Positions 51,331 to 59,495 of a DNA stretch of 64,000 nucleotides are shown here, piece by piece. Every line of letters begins with the position of its first letter. Position 1 is the stretch's first letter. Source of the DNA: a virus; the IMG/VR virus record IMGVR_UViG_3300035670_000124, positions 19,349 through 83,348 of that record; one strand, written 5' to 3'. The translations under genes were made by a program, and so were the position numbers. The notes under the pieces were generated by a model. That model ran no database searches and was not told the DNA's origin. It saw only the letters and a program-made list of their open reading frames with translations.

Positions 51331-51930
51331 ATGAAGAAGATTTTGACTTTTATCACGACTACTGCACTAACGATTCTTGCTGCTACATCGGCAGCATTCA
51401 GCCAAGAAAACCAACTATTTTTCCGACAAGCAGTTGGAACATGGGTTGTGATCGGCCATAAAGGCGATGATAATATTCGGCCAGCGTGTGTAATTGGCCG
51501 TGAATGGACTGATGGTTCATCTATGCAGTTAATCTTTGATCTTTCTGATGGAGAGTTTTATATTCGTGTTGAAAATACGGTCTGGGAAATTGGTGATCCT
51601 CCTGGCGAATATGGTAACAAGCCCGGCACAAATCCTGCCAAGATTGTATTCATCGGTGAACGCGGAACTTCAAATGCAGCAGTATATTACCAGTTGATTA
51701 CCAAGAATCTCTTGTTGATTCGGCACCTAAAAGGTGGTCCATTCCTCCGAGATTTTTCTGCGGCAGCAAAGTTTAAGATCATCATGCCTGGGAATATTCA
51801 GAATGTAGATATTGACCTAAACGACTCAAGTTCTGCTACTGAACTTCTAATGTCTTGCCTTGATACTTCAAAGAGTGTAAGGTTGAACGGTCCTAAAGAA
51901 ACGCCCAAGAAAAAGGAACAGGGAGCATAA
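51331..51930 (+). CDS. secreted protein of unknown function (199 aa)
   Basis: MKKILTFITTTALTILAATSAAFSQ is a signal peptide with likely cleavage after AFS. The mature part is beta-rich (VGTWVVIGHKGDDNIRPACVIGREW...IFDLSDGEFYIRV), with two Cys that could pair. The Trp/Cys pattern faintly recalls invasion-associated locus B proteins. Probably periplasmic. The start is the ATG before KKILTF, not the upstream in-frame codons. Confidence 0.65.
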   Translation: MKKILTFITTTALTILAATSAAFSQENQLFFRQAVGTWVVIGHKGDDNIRPACVIGREWTDGSSMQLIFDLSDGEFYIRVENTVWEIGDPPGEYGNKPGTNPAKIVFIGERGTSNAAVYYQLITKNLLLIRHLKGGPFLRDFSAAAKFKIIMPGNIQNVDIDLNDSSSATELLMSCLDTSKSVRLNGPKETPKKKEQGA

Positions 51931-51931
51931 T

Positions 51932-52078
51932 ATGCACCTAGAAAAGTATGATAAGTTGGTTAAACTTCTTCGTGATATCGAGAACCATACACTTGACAAG
52001 GAGCAGAAAGACCTGCTAAGATTGGCTCGTTCGATCATCGAAGAACACATCTACGATCAACTAGAAAAGAGGCTATGA
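51932..52078 (+). CDS. small helical protein (48 aa)
   Basis: Frame MHLEKYDKLVKLLRDIENHT...EEHIYDQLEKRL, charged and helical. It starts after GGGAGCATAAT, one base after the previous stop, and overlaps the next start. Function unknown. Confidence 0.5.
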   Translation: MHLEKYDKLVKLLRDIENHTLDKEQKDLLRLARSIIEEHIYDQLEKRL

Positions 52079-52188
52079 TGTTTCGTGATATGGTAGTTGC
52101 TATTGGATACCTAGCATATGCGGTGTATATTCTAGGTTTCTTCGGATTGGTTGCCGGTCTTGTTCTTATGGGGAATGGATATCTATGA
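52078..52188 (+). CDS. single-helix membrane peptide (36 aa)
   Basis: MFRDMVVAIGYLAYAVYILG...LVLMGNGYL is one long membrane helix. It overlaps genes on both sides. With the following lipoprotein it might form an envelope pair, though it is too short for a classic inner-membrane spanin. Confidence 0.5.
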   Translation: MFRDMVVAIGYLAYAVYILGFFGLVAGLVLMGNGYL

Positions 52189-52562
52189 TGAAAACTTTGA
52201 TTGCCGTGGCACTCTCGGTTGTTATGTCTGGTTGTGCTGTTACTGTAGCCAGAACAGAACGCCCAATCCACACAGAAACAGAATATCATCTGACAAATCA
52301 GAAGTTGGCATTCATCGAGTTCCACGAGTTCTTTGTCAAGAATCAAAATATGCCAAACTCTGAACCCTTGAAGAACCGTGCCACTGAACTAATGTTTAAG
52401 GCTGGTTTGTATCATGCTTGCCATAAGAAAACTGGCTGCTATCTGGTTTATGGAGACAAAAAGATTCGGTTTGAGAAAGAGATGATTTCAATTGAATCTT
52501 ATGGCACATTTACTTCGGTTGATGATGCTAATCTGGCAGCAAAGGTAATTTATGGAGCATGA
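52185..52562 (+). CDS. lipoprotein (125 aa)
   Basis: Lipobox VVMSGC (Cys at residue 17) after a short hydrophobic start, so the protein is lipid-anchored. The mature part is mixed charged (TERPIHTETEYHLTNQKLAF; HACHKKTGCYLVYGDKKIRF). Two ATG codons (52185/52188) are equally possible. Candidate outer-membrane spanin or exclusion protein, unproven. Confidence 0.65.
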   Translation: MMKTLIAVALSVVMSGCAVTVARTERPIHTETEYHLTNQKLAFIEFHEFFVKNQNMPNSEPLKNRATELMFKAGLYHACHKKTGCYLVYGDKKIRFEKEMISIESYGTFTSVDDANLAAKVIYGA

Positions 52563-52567
52563 ATATG

Positions 52568-52575
52568 TATAAATA
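52568..52575 (+). promoter_or_regulatory. T4-type late promoter
   Basis: Perfect TATAAATA 34 bases before the start of the putative internal protein at 52609, marking it as a late gene in an otherwise early-looking region. Confidence 0.82.
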
Positions 52576-52608
52576 ACCTTGCACAATCTTAATAGATGGA
52601 ATGGGTAA

Positions 52609-53592
52609 ATGTTAACTTTTAAACAATTTATTTCAGAACAATTAATTATTCTTGAAAATAGAATCGATTTTATCAAAAATCTATTTAAAAATATATCAAC
52701 AGAGCATGATCCATTAGGACAACATAAAGATTCCGATTCAATAGTCGATCATTTTGCAACTAATGCAGATCCAACAATAAATAAAGTTCATACCGAATGG
52801 ATCATGAATAGATATAAAGAAGGTTCTATAAAACAAGAAGATCATCCAAGAATTAGAGACATTTTAACCAAATTTAAGAGTCCTGCCATAAAAAATGAAC
52901 TGAAAAGTTCTGGCAGACCAACAGATATTAATAGATACCGATCATTATCCTCATTAGAGACAGCAATCCAACCTTACGCTGAAGTTAAGTCTGGTAAAGA
53001 AGAAAAGCGAGAAATTAAATCTGAAGGTGCAGATTTGGTGCATGATGATAAAGATTTTGGCGTAACAGTTCATCATATAAAAACAAAAGAGGCTTCTTGC
53101 TCATATGGAGCAGGAACAAAATGGTGTACTACTGGTACTAAAGATAATAAATTCGATGAACTTAAATGGGAAGGCCCTATACACATTATTCAACACCAGG
53201 GTCGAAAATATCAATTCCAGACTGCAACCAGAGAATTTAAAGATGAAAGAAATGTAAATGTTTCATTTGAAGATTTACATCCAGATATCCCAAAATCATT
53301 GGCTCAATCAAATCGACTAGAAATTTCGAAATTGAATCTTTATTTCGGTAATCCACATTACACATTATCGTCTGATACTGCTGGAAAACTATTATACGAT
53401 CCAGATTATAAGGTCAGAATGGAAGTGGCGAAGCACCCAGAACATGCTGAAAAACTAGTAAATGATAAACATTATATGGTCAGAATGGAAGTGGCGAAGC
53501 ACCCAGAACATGCTGAAAAACTAGTAAATGATGCGAGCTTAAGTGTTAGAGATCAAGCAAAATGGACATTAGATAATATTAATCATAAATGA
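52609..53592 (+). CDS. putative packaged internal virion protein with YGAGTKWC module
   Basis: The N-terminus MLTFKQFISE|Q has the capsid-targeting look and an ISE site for gp21. A module EASCSYGAGTKWCTTGTKDN (about residues 161-180) then GPIHIIQHQGRKYQFQ matches that of 7114-8220. The C-terminus holds 22-residue helical repeats VRMEVAKHPEHAEKLVND. Late promoter directly upstream. Inferred to enter the head and be injected. Biochemical activity unknown. Confidence 0.6.
   Translation: MLTFKQFISEQLIILENRIDFIKNLFKNISTEHDPLGQHKDSDSIVDHFATNADPTINKVHTEWIMNRYKEGSIKQEDHPRIRDILTKFKSPAIKNELKSSGRPTDINRYRSLSSLETAIQPYAEVKSGKEEKREIKSEGADLVHDDKDFGVTVHHIKTKEASCSYGAGTKWCTTGTKDNKFDELKWEGPIHIIQHQGRKYQFQTATREFKDERNVNVSFEDLHPDIPKSLAQSNRLEISKLNLYFGNPHYTLSSDTAGKLLYDPDYKVRMEVAKHPEHAEKLVNDKHYMVRMEVAKHPEHAEKLVNDASLSVRDQAKWTLDNINHK
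53412..53532 (+). repeat. 66-bp tandem duplication in the internal-protein gene
   Basis: A 55-base stretch starting at 53412 recurs without change at 53478. The period of 66 bases equals one 22-residue helical repeat. The lack of silent changes indicates a recent duplication. Confidence 0.9.
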
Positions 53593-53622
53593 TAATCAAA
53601 CCTAATTTATGGAGAATGACCG

Positions 53623-53841
53623 ATGAATCCGGTACTTGCCTTTTATATCGCATGGGTAGTTTGGATTTTTACTGCTTTGTGTGCTGTGATTACTAACTAT
53701 ATTTGGATTTTCAAACTACTAGTATCAGCAAAGGAAATTGGCAATCAAACATTATTACTTGCTATTGTATCAGGTGTTGTTCCACCAATTGGTGCAATTC
53801 ATGGCGTTTATATTTGGTTCAACGGATTTACAGGACTATAA
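53623..53841 (+). CDS. membrane protein (72 aa)
   Basis: Two membrane helices (FYIAWVVWIFTALCAVITNYIWIFKLL and LLAIVSGVVPPIGAIHGVYIWF) with a short polar link. Start after GGAGAATGACCG. Function unknown. It overlaps the next start by one base (TAATG). Confidence 0.6.
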   Translation: MNPVLAFYIAWVVWIFTALCAVITNYIWIFKLLVSAKEIGNQTLLLAIVSGVVPPIGAIHGVYIWFNGFTGL

Positions 53842-53945
53842 TGGAGTTTATAATAGTTTCAATTTTGGCATTATATCTCTATTTTGGATGCCTGATAATT
53901 GCAAAGACTTGTATTAAATATAACATATGGAACGATGATGAATAA
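53841..53945 (+). CDS. small membrane peptide (34 aa)
   Basis: MEFIIVSILALYLYFGCLII... is a single membrane helix followed by a polar tail. Coupled to the preceding gene by TAATG. Confidence 0.45.
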   Translation: MEFIIVSILALYLYFGCLIIAKTCIKYNIWNDDE

Positions 53946-53973
53946 AAATCTTTGATATAAAATTATAAAATTA

Positions 53974-53981
53974 TATAAATA
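53974..53981 (+). promoter_or_regulatory. T4-type late promoter for GIY-YIG gene
   Basis: Perfect TATAAATA. The predicted start near 53987 lies just before the conserved hairpin at 53992. Confidence 0.82.
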
Positions 53982-53991
53982 GGCATGTAAT

Positions 53992-54041
53992 GTGGTTCAC
54001 GAGACGGCAATCTCCAACCACCCTAATACTTACAGGAGTAT
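53992..54041 (+). promoter_or_regulatory. structured mRNA leader of GIY-YIG gene (copy 2)
   Basis: GTGGTT (53992-53997) pairs with AACCAC (54016-54021). After the same CAC bulge, GAGA (54001-54004) pairs with TCTC (54011-54014). ATACT (54026-54030) pairs with AGTAT (54037-54041) around the ribosome site. Same fold as 8747-8800 with compensating base changes. Confidence 0.78.
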
Positions 54042-54047
54042 CAGCAC

Positions 54048-54623
54048 ATGCCTATTTATAAATCAAATTCATTAGAGTTTTATGTTTATGCTTATCTTAG
54101 AGAAGATGGTACGCCTTACTATATTGGTAAAGGAAAATGTAATAGAGCATGGTTAAAGAAAAATAGAGATAAACAGAAACCACCAAAAAACAAATCAAGA
54201 ATTGTCATATGTGAGTCGAACTTAACTGAGTTAGGTGCTTTTGCCCTTGAACGAAGACTTATTAGATGGTACGGTCGTAAAGATAATGGCACTGGAATAT
54301 TAAGAAATAGAACAGATGGTGGCGAAGGTGGTTCTGGTTCAATCCGCAGTGTTGAAAGCAAAAAGAATTTATCAAAAATTAGAAAAGGTAAAAATTTGTC
54401 TGAAGAAACAAAGAAAAAAATATCAGAATCAACAAAAGGTAAGAAAAATCATTTTTTTGGAAAAAAACATTCAGAAGAAACAAAATTAAAATTAACAGGA
54501 AGAAAACTGAGTGAAGAAACAAAAAGAAAAATGTCCAGTTCAAAAAAAGGTATTATCCCATGGAACAAAGGGAAAATATTAAAACGAAAAGACGAATCTA
54601 GTAAAATAGAAACAATGACATGA
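54048..54623 (+). CDS. GIY-YIG homing endonuclease
   Basis: Intact paralog of the broken gene at 8804: [20 protein letters not shown] (residues 9-28), [20 protein letters not shown] (conserved Arg and Glu, ~60-80), [10 protein letters not shown], then three NUMOD3 repeats ([14 protein letters not shown] and similar). 191 residues. It starts with the same [11 protein letters not shown] and shares its leader RNA. It overlaps the lipase-like gene by four bases. Confidence 0.92.
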   Translation: MPIYKSNSLEFYVYAYLREDGTPYYIGKGKCNRAWLKKNRDKQKPPKNKSRIVICESNLTELGAFALERRLIRWYGRKDNGTGILRNRTDGGEGGSGSIRSVESKKNLSKIRKGKNLSEETKKKISESTKGKKNHFFGKKHSEETKLKLTGRKLSEETKRKMSSSKKGIIPWNKGKILKRKDESSKIETMT

Positions 54624-55234
54624 CAAATAAAAATCTTTTTTTATGCCATGGTGCATGGTGCACGCCATCTAGTTTCAATTATATAATTAAAAAAATTCTT
54701 GATGATAATAATATTGGTGCAATAAAATGTTTTTCATATGATTGCCAAACTGAATCTATAGAAAGTATTATTAGCAGGTCTAAAAATGAATTATATGAAT
54801 TGTCTAAAAATGGCTTAAAGACTGTAGTTGTGGGCCACTCATTGGGCGGCCTTTTTGCGTTGAGATTGTCTCAAAGACCATATGTTCAACATACAATCAC
54901 AATGGCATCTCCTTTATCTGGACTGGAATCTCTCAATCCATTCGTCCATTATTATATGATGTATGCCGCACCTATATTCAAACATCTAACGCCTTCATCA
55001 AAGTTTATTAAGTATCTTCACAAAAAAGACTATTCCAAGAATACTGTGGAGTGTCTTGTTGCATGTTCGGGATACAATCCAATGATTCCGGTCGAATCTG
55101 ATGGTGTTGTTCCATTAAAATCACAGTTGACATGGGCACCATCTGGTGCTAAGATCACGATGGTTGAGAAAAATCACTCGGAGATTCTACAGAGTCCCGA
55201 GGTGATATTGGCAATAGAAAGAGCATTGAAATGA
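54620..55234 (+). CDS. alpha/beta hydrolase (lipase-like, 204 aa)
   Basis: [15 protein letters not shown] (residues 4-18) supplies the oxyanion-hole region, VVVGHSLGG (~69-77) the nucleophile elbow. [12 protein letters not shown] (~165-176) and EKNHSEIL (~189) give Asp and His. It could cleave an ester or amide of host lipid or a small molecule. No signal peptide, so cytoplasmic. Confidence 0.8.
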   Translation: MTNKNLFLCHGAWCTPSSFNYIIKKILDDNNIGAIKCFSYDCQTESIESIISRSKNELYELSKNGLKTVVVGHSLGGLFALRLSQRPYVQHTITMASPLSGLESLNPFVHYYMMYAAPIFKHLTPSSKFIKYLHKKDYSKNTVECLVACSGYNPMIPVESDGVVPLKSQLTWAPSGAKITMVEKNHSEILQSPEVILAIERALK

Positions 55235-55380
55235 CAAATGAAATTATTGAAAAATTTGCTATTCGTGTGGCATTGGGGAATAATGGTGGCAAGTGGTCAT
55301 CACATTATACCGAAGAACAAAAAGAGCATTGGCGACAATTTATCAAAGATTTGGTTCATGAAATTGAGGAAAATGGATGA
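55231..55380 (+). CDS. small hypothetical (49 aa)
   Basis: Four-base overlap with the hydrolase gene. [20 protein letters not shown]...RQFIKDLVHEIEENG, helical. No family recognised. Confidence 0.5.
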   Translation: MTNEIIEKFAIRVALGNNGGKWSSHYTEEQKEHWRQFIKDLVHEIEENG

Positions 55381-55523
55381 TTAATCCACGAAACATAGAA
55401 CCTTATATAATGTATATTGGATATCTTCATTACAACTACATATATTCTCCAATTAAAAAACTTTGGTTAAGATGGAAATATAGAAAAATGTCCGGTGAAG
55501 TAAGAAGGAAATATTTGAAATGA
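55377..55523 (+). CDS. small basic hypothetical (48 aa)
   Basis: Overlaps both neighbours by four bases. Aromatic and basic (YIMYIGYLHYNYIYSPIKKL, then RWKYRKMSGEVRRKYLK). Possibly membrane- or nucleic-acid-associated. Unrecognised. Confidence 0.45.
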   Translation: MINPRNIEPYIMYIGYLHYNYIYSPIKKLWLRWKYRKMSGEVRRKYLK

Positions 55524-55831
55524 CAGATAAGCCCGAGTTCAAAGTTGGTGATATTGTCCTTGAAAGGACTGATAATGGGGACTTGGATTCAAGGACATTG
55601 GGTGTTGTAGAAGTCGTTTTTGACAATAGTTTATCAGTTAGACCAAGACATGAACTATATGCAAGAACCTTCAGTGATGGAACCTATCATCTTTCAAAAA
55701 GTAGAGCAGTTCTTGCAGATGCTAGATTGGTATATTATCTATGGCAACTAGAATCTAAGTGGAAACGATTTGAAGACTTAGGCCAGTATTTTGGCAAGAA
55801 ACCAATGTATTTTGAGGAAACTAAAAAATGA
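55520..55831 (+). CDS. hypothetical protein (103 aa)
   Basis: Begins with a small beta-barrel-like segment (PEFKVGDIVLERTDNGDLDS; TLGVVEVVFDN) and a helical C-terminus (YYLWQLESKWKRFEDLGQYF). It belongs to a chain of genes linked by ATGA overlaps from 54620 to 56106. Function unknown. Confidence 0.5.
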   Translation: MTDKPEFKVGDIVLERTDNGDLDSRTLGVVEVVFDNSLSVRPRHELYARTFSDGTYHLSKSRAVLADARLVYYLWQLESKWKRFEDLGQYFGKKPMYFEETKK

Positions 55832-56106
55832 TTAAAACATATTATCAAATTTCAGGTATTAAATATAAAAAAACTTCTGGTGTCTTTGATGTTTTGTCTT
55901 CCAAAGAAAAAGGTGTTGTTGTTGGAACCGTTCGAATGATTGCTGGAGAACTTTTATATTGTTCTCAGGTTGATTATGGATACGATCCTGTAATTTGGAC
56001 CAAACCAATAGTTGATTGGAGATTGGTCAGTGTTGCCCAGTTGCCAGATGATGAAAAAAATATGATAAGAAACAAAATCTTATCGAGCAATTTTACACAA
56101 AACTAG
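55828..56106 (+). CDS. hypothetical protein (92 aa)
   Basis: Four-base overlap with the previous gene. Mixed alpha/beta sequence (TYYQISGIKYKKTSGVFDVL; VVVGTVRMIAGELLYCSQVD). Unrecognised. Confidence 0.5.
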   Translation: MIKTYYQISGIKYKKTSGVFDVLSSKEKGVVVGTVRMIAGELLYCSQVDYGYDPVIWTKPIVDWRLVSVAQLPDDEKNMIRNKILSSNFTQN

Positions 56107-56136
56107 AAAATGGAAATTATTGATAGGAGAAACAAA

Positions 56137-56460
56137 ATGACTGACGCTGAATGGGCAGAAAAATTATTACAAACTACACGAAAAATGACAATTGAAGAGA
56201 TATGTAGTGAAATGTATTGTCACCCCACTTCAATGCCTTATGGCACCAAAGAAGAAATCATTAGGCAAGTAAGAGAAACTTTAAGAAAATGTGAAGATGA
56301 TAGAACACATAAATTCAATTTATTATTGCCATATATTTTAATTTTTTATACACCCAACTCAAAGGAAACTGAAGATAATTCGGTTAGTTTTACTATTAAA
56401 AAAGCATTGTTGGATATCAATTTGTTATCAGAAGAATTGATTGCTGATATGAATGTCTAA
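56137..56460 (+). CDS. hypothetical protein (107 aa)
   Basis: ATG behind ATAGGAGAAACAAA, preferred to 56110. Helical, acidic (TDAEWAEKLLQTTRKMTIEE; TKEEIIRQVRETLRKCEDD) with a hydrophobic segment LLLPYILIFY. Its ribosome-site segment is repeated before the next gene. Confidence 0.5.
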   Translation: MTDAEWAEKLLQTTRKMTIEEICSEMYCHPTSMPYGTKEEIIRQVRETLRKCEDDRTHKFNLLLPYILIFYTPNSKETEDNSVSFTIKKALLDINLLSEELIADMNV

Positions 56461-56473
56461 TAGGAGAAACAAA

Positions 56474-56767
56474 ATGAATGAAATTATCACTGGCTCTTTC
56501 ACACTTCCTTACTATGACGGCAAAATGGCAGTACAAAAATCAAAAACGTCCTTTGTTGAATATCGTTTAATTGTTGTTGATCTAAGACAAAAAGAAACTC
56601 CCGATCATAATAGAATAATTTTTTCAACTGTGGAAACGATGGAAATTAAGGATTCCACTGATCTAAAAGAAGCAGCAATTCTGAGACATCTTAATGACTT
56701 ATCTAAAATTGAAAATATTAGTGAGATGAAGATTGATATTGTGAATGTTAATAGGTGGTATCTATAA
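56474..56767 (+). CDS. hypothetical protein (97 aa)
   Basis: ATG behind the same ATAGGAGAAACAAA segment as the previous gene. Alternating strands (ITGSFTLPYYDGKMAVQ; FVEYRLIVVDLR) and a helix. Unrecognised. Confidence 0.5.
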   Translation: MNEIITGSFTLPYYDGKMAVQKSKTSFVEYRLIVVDLRQKETPDHNRIIFSTVETMEIKDSTDLKEAAILRHLNDLSKIENISEMKIDIVNVNRWYL

Positions 56768-56774
56768 ACACTGC

Positions 56775-56816
56775 TTGACAACCGAGACCAGATGGTGTAG
56801 GATCATCTGGTCTTTT
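56775..56816 (+). promoter_or_regulatory. sigma70-type promoter interlaced with a terminator hairpin
   Basis: TTGACA (56775-56780), 17 bases, TAGGAT (56798-56803). GACCAGATG (56786-56794) pairs with CATCTGGTC (56804-56812) and is followed by TTTT, so the -10 lies in the loop of a terminator-like hairpin. Confidence 0.78.
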
Positions 56817-56832
56817 GATATTGGAGAACGAT

Positions 56833-57888
56833 ATGCGAAAACTTGCTTCTATTCGTCGTGTTGCAGAGATCAAGCCAATTGATGGTGCAGATGCCATTGA
56901 AGCCATTCGTGTTGATGGTTGGTGGTGTGTATCCAAAAAAGGTGAATTTCAGGTTGATGACCTATGCGTATTTTTTGAAATTGATAGTTTTTTACCAGTT
57001 CGTCCTGAATTTGAATTTCTTCGGAAGTCGTGCTTTCGGTCAACCAAGAACCTTGGTGATGGATTCCGTTTGAAGACCGTGAAACTTCGTGGTCAGATTT
57101 CTCAAGGACTTTGTTTGCCTTTAACAGTTGTTTTTGGAAGAGACTTTATGACTAATAATTGCAGTTCATATGTTTCGCCAATTGAAGGTGAAGATGTAAC
57201 AGAAATTCTCGGCGTTCAAAAGTGGGAAGTTCCTATACCTGCACAACTTGCTGGAACAGTAAAAGGCAATTTCCCTTCATTCATTCGTAAAACCGATCAA
57301 GAACGGATTCAAAATTGCTATAATGATCTGGTCAAGAAATATAAGGACGATTTGTTTGAGGCAACACTGAAACTTGATGGTTCATCGATGACCGTGTATT
57401 ATAACAATGGTGAGTTTGGTGTATGTTCCAGAAACCTTGAACTAAAGGAAACTGATGATAATACTTATTGGAAAGTTGCACGGAATTATAAATTTGAAGA
57501 AGTAATGAGGAAGTATGGCAAAAACATTGCTATTCAAGGTGAGTTAATGGGTCCGGGCATTCAAGGCAATCGTGAAAAATTACATTATCATGATTTCTAT
57601 GTGTTTGATATCTGGGACATTGACAAACAGTGTTATATTGGTCCTGATGAGAAACATAATACTCTAATGGATTTGGAAGACTTTATGGATGGTATTGATA
57701 TCAGCGTGGTTCCTTTTGTTGGTTATGATCATTATCTTAAAAATTATTCTTTTGATGAACTTTTAAAGTTGTCTGAAATTAAGTCGTTGAACAATCCAAT
57801 TGCCGAAGGTATTGTGTATCGTTCTCTTGAACATCCAGAAGTGTCGTTCAAGGTGATCAACAACCAATTCTTGATCAAGGAAGAGTGA
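56833..57888 (+). CDS. RNA ligase of the DRB0094/Rnl5-like type (351 aa)
   Basis: N-terminal OB-fold-like domain (~1-110: LASIRRVAEIKPIDGADAIE...CVFFEIDSFLP), then a nucleotidyltransferase domain with the KxDG lysine in ATLKLDGSSM (~182-191). GELMGPGIQGN and the C-terminal AEGIVYR...SFKVIN (motifs IV and V) follow. It seals RNA nicks, possibly countering host tRNA cleavage. ATG lies behind GGAGAACGAT. Confidence 0.87.
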   Translation: MRKLASIRRVAEIKPIDGADAIEAIRVDGWWCVSKKGEFQVDDLCVFFEIDSFLPVRPEFEFLRKSCFRSTKNLGDGFRLKTVKLRGQISQGLCLPLTVVFGRDFMTNNCSSYVSPIEGEDVTEILGVQKWEVPIPAQLAGTVKGNFPSFIRKTDQERIQNCYNDLVKKYKDDLFEATLKLDGSSMTVYYNNGEFGVCSRNLELKETDDNTYWKVARNYKFEEVMRKYGKNIAIQGELMGPGIQGNREKLHYHDFYVFDIWDIDKQCYIGPDEKHNTLMDLEDFMDGIDISVVPFVGYDHYLKNYSFDELLKLSEIKSLNNPIAEGIVYRSLEHPEVSFKVINNQFLIKEE

Positions 57889-57889
57889 G

Positions 57890-58765
57890 ATGAAAAATCT
57901 ATTCTTGAGAACTTGTAATGCTGATGGTACATCTCATAATAGATTTCAATGGAATCTAGAAATTGGTGGAATCACAGAATCTCCAGACTGGAATCCAGAA
58001 CCAGAATGTGGAGGTGGCCTTCATGGCCTTCTTCATGGCAAAGGTTATGGTGGTTATTTAAATTGGAATGATGATGCTTTATGGATGGTGTGTGACGCAC
58101 TAGGTCCAATCGTAGATATTGATGAAAAAATTAAAACTTCAAAGGCTAAAACCTTGTTTATTGGTAATAGAAAAGGTGCAACTGATTTCTTAATTGCCTC
58201 TGGCTGCAATCCTGTCGAAGTAGTTGGTGCTTTTATTATTGGTGGTGATTATTCAATTGTGACTGGTGGTAATTGGTCAACTGTAACTGGCGGTGATTAT
58301 TCAACTGTAACTGGTGGTGTTCGTTCAACTGTAACTGGTGGTGCTGGTTCAACTGTAACTGGTGGTGTTGATTCAACTGTGACTGGCGGTGATTATTCAA
58401 CTGTAACTGGTGGTGTTGATTCAACTGTAATTGGTGGTGTTGATTCAACTGTGACTGGCGGTGATTATTCAACTGTAACTGGTGGTGCTGGTTCAACTGT
58501 AACTGGTGGTGTTGATTCAACTGTGACTGGCGGTGATTATTCAACTGTAACTGGTGGTGCTGGTTCAACTGTAACTGGTGGTGTTGATTCAACTGTAATT
58601 GGTGGTGTTGATTCAATTATAACTGGTGAACATGGTTCAGCACTTTCTATCAAATGGTACGATAGTTTTAGACCAAGAATTACCGTTGCTTATGTTGGCG
58701 AAGATGGTATTGAACCTAATGTACCATATAAACTAGATGCAAATAGAAAGTTCGTGAGGGCTTGA
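57890..58765 (+). CDS. protein with GG-x-x-STVT beta-helix repeats (291 aa)
   Basis: N-terminal domain (~1-115) has GGGLHGLLHGKGYGGYLNW. Residues ~116-245 are about 16 tandem eight-residue units (GGDYSTVT, GGVDSTVT, GGAGSTVT). The end, AYVGEDGIEPNV then YKLDANRKFV, is shared with 61547-61903. The repeats should fold as a regular beta-solenoid, like ice-nucleation or YadA-head repeats. No signal peptide. Starts one base after the ligase stop. Confidence 0.7.
   Translation: MKNLFLRTCNADGTSHNRFQWNLEIGGITESPDWNPEPECGGGLHGLLHGKGYGGYLNWNDDALWMVCDALGPIVDIDEKIKTSKAKTLFIGNRKGATDFLIASGCNPVEVVGAFIIGGDYSIVTGGNWSTVTGGDYSTVTGGVRSTVTGGAGSTVTGGVDSTVTGGDYSTVTGGVDSTVIGGVDSTVTGGDYSTVTGGAGSTVTGGVDSTVTGGDYSTVTGGAGSTVTGGVDSTVIGGVDSIITGEHGSALSIKWYDSFRPRITVAYVGEDGIEPNVPYKLDANRKFVRA
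58236..58627 (+). repeat. 24-bp coding repeats
   Basis: About 16 head-to-tail units of 24 bases (GGTGGTGATTATTCAACTGT and variants) inside the previous gene. Higher-order copies are also repeated, pointing to unequal exchange. Confidence 0.92.
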
Positions 58766-58767
58766 AA

Positions 58768-59049
58768 ATGAAAAAGACTCTTGTTATTATCACTGCTGTA
58801 TCTGCTATGTTTCTTGCTGGTTGTGAAAACTGGTTGGCAAGAACTGGTCTTGGCACTGCATATATTGAAATTCCATGTGGAAGAAAGTTCGTTCATTCTT
58901 CTTGGAAAGATCAGGATAATTCTATCTGGTTTGCTCATCGATCAGCAAAGCCAAATGAAACCTTTGAAGAAATTGTATATCAACAATCATCTCCACTTGG
59001 AGTAATGCAGGGTAAAGTGGTGTTTCGTGAAAGGAAGTGTTTCGAATGA
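58768..59049 (+). CDS. lipoprotein (93 aa)
   Basis: MKKTLVIITAVSAMFLAGC is a lipoprotein signal with lipobox LAGC. The mature part has an even Cys content (PCGRKFVHSSWKDQDNSIWF ... RERKCFE). Start at the ATG before KKTLV. It overlaps the next gene by four bases. Envelope-located, function unknown. Confidence 0.65.
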   Translation: MKKTLVIITAVSAMFLAGCENWLARTGLGTAYIEIPCGRKFVHSSWKDQDNSIWFAHRSAKPNETFEEIVYQQSSPLGVMQGKVVFRERKCFE

Positions 59050-59495
59050 ATGATAATCCAATCGTCTGTCTAACTTCAGCATTGGCATCCGCACAATATA
59101 GGGATATGCCAAAGGTTAAAGATTCTCGCAGAAAAGTTGGCTCCGAACCATATAAAGGTCATAGGGCAAACATTGCAGAATATAAGAAATGGCAAAAGTC
59201 TGCATATGAAACATATGAACGAGATCATTTTGCAGATGAACTACATGTATGTACAATGTTCCTTCAAACATGGGGATCAACTGCTCTAGGATTTGGAGGA
59301 ATGGGAGGACAGGCACTTACATCCGCATATACAATTATCGTCTATTCAAACGTAACATTAACTTTTTGTGTATATTTTGGTGGAAGGTTTGCATATTCAT
59401 TAGATGATAAAACTATCGATATTGTCAAGTTTGATGAAGACGTTCGTTATAAAAACATGGCACCTGTTGCAGAAAAAGGTAGATATTTAAAATGA
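59046..59495 (+). CDS. hypothetical protein (149 aa)
   Basis: The centre reads HVCTMFLQTWGSTALGFGGMGGQALTSAYT, and the N-terminus is basic. A VYFGGRFAYSLD segment follows. Overlaps genes at both ends by four bases. Similar small proteins are frequent in phages, but I cannot name the family. Confidence 0.55.
   Translation: MNDNPIVCLTSALASAQYRDMPKVKDSRRKVGSEPYKGHRANIAEYKKWQKSAYETYERDHFADELHVCTMFLQTWGSTALGFGGMGGQALTSAYTIIVYSNVTLTFCVYFGGRFAYSLDDKTIDIVKFDEDVRYKNMAPVAEKGRYLK

Noticed and set aside
52078-52562. Spanin pair
   Set aside because: The membrane peptide has only 36 residues and no periplasmic coiled coil; the lipoprotein alone is not enough for the call.
58236-58616. Long antisense frame rich in His, Gln and Leu
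   Set aside because: It is a shadow of the 24-bp repeats; low-complexity composition follows from the sense repeat and there is no ribosome site.
58236-58627. CRISPR-like regular repeats
   Set aside because: Units are contiguous 24-bp coding repeats without unique spacers and stay in frame.
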